64,000 nucleotides of DNA from Myxococcus guangdongensis (lineage in GTDB: Bacteria; Myxococcota; Myxococcia; Myxococcales; Myxococcaceae): the NCBI RefSeq assembly GCF_024198255.1, contig NZ_JAJVKW010000007.1:372001-436000 (forward strand), in the 5' to 3' direction. The notes beneath the pieces were generated by a model that worked only from the letters and a program-made list of their open reading frames with translations, was not told where the DNA came from and did no database searches. The first letter of the stretch is position 1. Each line of letters begins with the position of its first letter. The translations under genes were made by a program, and so were the position numbers. Shown here in pieces: positions 61,231 to 64,000 of this stretch.

Positions 61231-64000
61231 GGGAACGGTACCGGGAAGGCGCAGATGCGGCCGTCCTGAGAGCCGACGTGCAGTCGGGAGACAGTGGTGT
61301 CGATGGTCGGCGTGCCGATGAGCTGCGTGCCACCGATAGCAACCTGGCCGGAGTCCACGCCAGCAATCATCTCGAGCTGGTGCACGCGGCCATCGGAGCT
61401 GCCCGCGTAGATGCGGACCACGCCGGCCTGGTTGAGGGTGAACGTCCCGGACGGGTTCGCGATGGGCGTGGTCCACACGCGCGTGGGCGACGGCGCGCCG
61501 GGCGCCGAGTAGTCCCAGAACTCCACCGCGCCACTGGCCAGACTCGCCACGAAGCCGCCGCCGAGCGGGCGCACGAAGCTGGTGAACGCGGGCGTGCTCG
61601 GCGAGGGCCGGGTCCCCACACTCACATTCCACACGGCTTGCAGGGTGTTGCCGTCGACGGCATGCACCACGCCGTCGCTGTTCGTCGCGAAGATCTGATT
61701 CGCCACGCCGTTGCGCACCAGGCTGTGCTCCAGATCCCCCAGCGACAGGCGCCCCACCTCGGCGCCGTTGAGCGTGTTGAGCACGCGGAACGTGGCCGCG
61801 GCGCCGTTCGCCTTCGCGCCGATGAACAGCCGGTTGGTGGTGTAGTCGACCACCATGCCGCCGCTCACCATGCCCAGGTCTCCCGGCTGGTACGTGAAGA
61901 CAGGCACGCCCGTCCGCGCGTTGAGCGCGACCACGCGGTTCTGCGCGGCGTTCGCCAGCCGCGTCGCGAAGAACGCCAGGTCCGTGTTCGGACGCGCGGC
62001 CTTGTACGCCGCGTTCGCGTAGTCGTGGAGCTGCGTCACCGGGAACGACTGGATGGTGCCGATGGGCGAGCCGTTGTTGTTCCAGCGCCACAGCACCGTG
62101 CCCGTGGTGGCGTTGAGCGCATAGGCCACGCCGCTCTGGTCCGCCGTGAGGATGTACTGACCCGCCAGGCCGTTGAGCGGCACCACCGGGAAGCGGCTGC
62201 CGATGAGCCCCGACAGGGGCAGCGGACGCCAGCGCTCCGCGCCATCCTCGGAGGGGTTCGTGACGTTCGTCAGGTTGGCGACGACCGAGTCATTGAAGGA
62301 GCTGAAGATGCCCACGCCCAGCTCGGTGATCGGCTGGAGCCGCGCGTCCAGGCCCACCGAGTAGCACCACAGAGGCGCAGAGCCCACGGGAGCCCGGGGC
62401 GTGGCCAGCAGCGCCACCGAGGCCGTGGGGCGATTGCCCGCCGAGTACAGCCCCACGTCATCCGAGTTGTAGACGCGGTAGTAGTACGTCGTGCCGTTGA
62501 CGACGCTCGTGTCCGTGAAGGACGTCGCCGCACTGAACGACTCCGACAAGACGACGGTGGCGTTGCCCAGCGTCGCACCCGCCGCATACGTCCGGCCCGC
62601 GACGGGCGCCGTGTTGGGCGCGGCCCCCACCGAGCGCAGGATGAGCACCCCGTTGTGCACCGAGGGGTTGTCCCATGTCACCGTCACGCTGGCATCACGA
62701 GCCACCGCGGTGAGGCGCTCGACCTCCGGCGCCAGGCCCGTGGCGAGCACCATCGGCGTCTCGATGCGAGCGGAGGCGTCCGACGCGTAGGCCCCCGGGA
62801 GGTGCACGCGGTGACGGAACGCGGTGGGCGCGGTGACGTTGCCCACCGCGGAGTACGTCACCGTGAAGGTGCGCTCCTGGTTGGGCATGATGCGAACGGA
62901 GTTCAGCAGCGCCAGCCACGTGTAGCTCGCCGAGGCCGTGTCGTAATAGACCATCCACCCAGAGGGCGCGGGCGGGTTGCCATTGATGGCGAAGAAGTTC
63001 ACCGGCGGCCGGAGCAGCTTGACCTCGTCGAGCGGCATCGTGCCCCGGTTCTGCACGGTGTACGTCACCGTCTGGTTGCCCTGTCCGGGCACCAGCACCG
63101 ACGGGCTGGCAATCACCCGGTGCCTGACGACACGGCCCTCGGCCGAGCGCACCACCGGCGTCGAGACCGTGGCGCCGTTCAGCGTCGCGTCCGCCTGGAC
63201 ATCGAACGCATAGGAGGAGAACTCCTCGCCGGTGACGGTGTAGCTCCAGATGAAGTGCGCGGAGGCCCCCGGCGCCAGCCGCGCCACGCTGGCCGGGCTG
63301 GGACCCGACGCGAGCACCGCCTGCGCCGAGCCGACCAGCACCGGCGCCCGAGGCGTCACGTTCAGATACGAGCTCGTGGGCGACGAGTTGGTGACGCTCA
63401 GGCGGACCTTGACCGTGTCCCCCGTGAAGGCCTGGGTGCTGTCCACGTCGCCCGCGGCGGCCAGCGGCCCCACGTTCACCATGGGCGTGTCCGCGACGTT
63501 CGACGTGACGGAGGCCGAGCCGTTGCGCCCGCGGACGCTCGCCACCATGGTTCCAGCCGTCAGCGTCGTGGCCCTCGCGACGAGGATTCCCGCCCCGCGC
63601 TGGGGGATGGTCACCGCGAAGTTCCCGGGCTGCACCTCGACGACCTGGTACGTCACGCCACCCGCGCCCGCGCTCGGGCCCTCGGCCGTGATGTTGGTCT
63701 GGTTCGCGGTGGAGGTGCGGTTCTCGATGACCAGGCGCGCGGTGAGGTCCTCCCCCACTCCCATCGCGCGCGGGGTGATGTCCACGCGGGTCGACAGGCC
63801 CACGCGCTGCCACTCCGCGGCGTCCGCGGTGCGATTGGTGCCGAACGACAGGTTGCCGCACGCCTCGTGCGCGGAGAGCGCCGTCGTGAACTGCTGCCCC
63901 GTGGCGTTCGTCGCGCTGATGTTCGGAATCATCCGCAGCGTGAAGGTCGCCGTCTCGTTGTACATCAACCCGGCATCCGCGCCCGCGCAGTTGACCGGGA
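61227..64000 (-). CDS. Large surface-type protein with CARDB-like, FN3-like and PQQ-type propeller domains (start beyond the right edge)
   Basis: At least 924 residues, open at the right edge; no true start is in the window. The N-terminal visible half has beta-sandwich repeats like CARDB/DUF11 adhesin domains (GDTVKVRLSVTNSSP and NQTVTYTVQNRGTMPLDEVK). It is followed by an FN3-like domain (TAVARDASVTVTWDNPS, GTTYYYRVYNSDDVG). The C-terminal half is a PQQ-type beta-propeller (GVAYALNATTGTVLWRW, NRVVALNARTGVPVFTY, HAVDGNTLQAVWNV, DGRVHQLE). This suggests a secreted or surface-bound sensor or adhesin. Its stop overlaps the start of the small peptide gene, which makes the peptide gene part of its operon. 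Confidence 0.8.
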   Translation of the reverse strand, partial: PVNCAGADAGLMYNETATFTLRMIPNISATNATGQQFTTALSAHEACGNLSFGTNRTADAAEWQRVGLSTRVDITPRAMGVGEDLTARLVIENRTSTANQTNITAEGPSAGAGGVTYQVVEVQPGNFAVTIPQRGAGILVARATTLTAGTMVASVRGRNGSASVTSNVADTPMVNVGPLAAAGDVDSTQAFTGDTVKVRLSVTNSSPTSSYLNVTPRAPVLVGSAQAVLASGPSPASVARLAPGASAHFIWSYTVTGEEFSSYAFDVQADATLNGATVSTPVVRSAEGRVVRHRVIASPSVLVPGQGNQTVTYTVQNRGTMPLDEVKLLRPPVNFFAINGNPPAPSGWMVYYDTASASYTWLALLNSVRIMPNQERTFTVTYSAVGNVTAPTAFRHRVHLPGAYASDASARIETPMVLATGLAPEVERLTAVARDASVTVTWDNPSVHNGVLILRSVGAAPNTAPVAGRTYAAGATLGNATVVLSESFSAATSFTDTSVVNGTTYYYRVYNSDDVGLYSAGNRPTASVALLATPRAPVGSAPLWCYSVGLDARLQPITELGVGIFSSFNDSVVANLTNVTNPSEDGAERWRPLPLSGLIGSRFPVVPLNGLAGQYILTADQSGVAYALNATTGTVLWRWNNNGSPIGTIQSFPVTQLHDYANAAYKAARPNTDLAFFATRLANAAQNRVVALNARTGVPVFTYQPGDLGMVSGGMVVDYTTNRLFIGAKANGAAATFRVLNTLNGAEVGRLSLGDLEHSLVRNGVANQIFATNSDGVVHAVDGNTLQAVWNVSVGTRPSPSTPAFTSFVRPLGGGFVASLASGAVEFWDYSAPGAPSPTRVWTTPIANPSGTFTLNQAGVVRIYAGSSDGRVHQLEMIAGVDSGQVAIGGTQLIGTPTIDTTVSRLHVGSQDGRICAFPVPFP

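Noticed and set aside
61231-62091. Longer version of the small peptide gene extending to 62091
   Set aside because: That extension is antiframe to the propeller protein and rich in Arg/Gly/His. The GTG at 61230 overlaps the propeller stop (GTGA), which is the more natural start.

Overview
The window looks like chromosomal DNA of a myxobacterium, probably Myxococcaceae (Myxococcus, Corallococcus or Pyxidicoccus). The reasons are very high G+C with GC3-rich codons, frequent GTG and TTG starts, a PilZ-like domain of the type duplicated in Myxococcus, several receiver-domain fusions, many lipoproteins, and a giant lipopeptide-type NRPS. Species cannot be fixed from the sequence alone. Layout, left to right. 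1-10926 (minus): 5' part of a giant NRPS (fatty acyl-AMP ligase, ACP, C, Thr-type A interrupted by a methyltransferase, PCP, C, A, PCP, C...) that runs off the left edge. 11079-13355 (minus): a PilZ-Hsp70 fusion. 13531-17350: guaB and guaA, the two-step route from IMP to GMP, separated by an oppositely oriented lipoprotein gene and strong terminators. 17503-22278 (minus): a DPP7-type S46 dipeptidyl-peptidase and an orphan ABC-type permease. 22771-24336: a lipoprotein and a DUF3014 protein, convergent, with a striking array of six regularly spaced octamers between them. 24480-34034: ten co-directional minus-strand genes for housekeeping functions: acyl-CoA dehydrogenase, a hypothetical, RNase III, cyclophilin, Era, Der, a YfgM-like protein, BamB, Nudix and an RNase H-like nuclease. 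Several are joined by stop/start overlaps. 34309-44531: YtxH protein, enoyl-CoA hydratase, a Tim44/zinc-ribbon/TerB-like membrane protein, HMG-CoA lyase, a methyltransferase, an aminotransferase, a PAP2 phosphatase and an RND/MMPL transporter. 44967-48730 (plus): a compact three-gene operon that reads as bacterial ceramide synthesis (serine palmitoyltransferase, ceramide synthase-like GNAT, ceramide reductase-like epimerase). It converges on a TolC-like plus MlaC-like pair. 51606-54443: tRNA-Ala(GGC), a coiled-coil protein, an RsmB-like rRNA methyltransferase, a REC-cupin regulator and tRNA-Leu(CAA). 54540-58440 (plus): a membrane/TPR-like protein, a REC-GGDEF diguanylate cyclase and an unusual flavoprotein-REC fusion. 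58527-64000 (minus): an HdeD-like protein, then miaA at the end of a tightly overlapping run: a large beta-propeller/FN3 surface protein (cut by the right edge), a 57-residue peptide with a YxxP leader-like motif, an HprK-like kinase, and miaA. The most novel-looking items are this peptide/kinase run at 60173-61230, the GAACATTC array at 23343-23454, and the flavoprotein-REC fusion. The intact ceramide operon is the clearest pathway beyond core metabolism.
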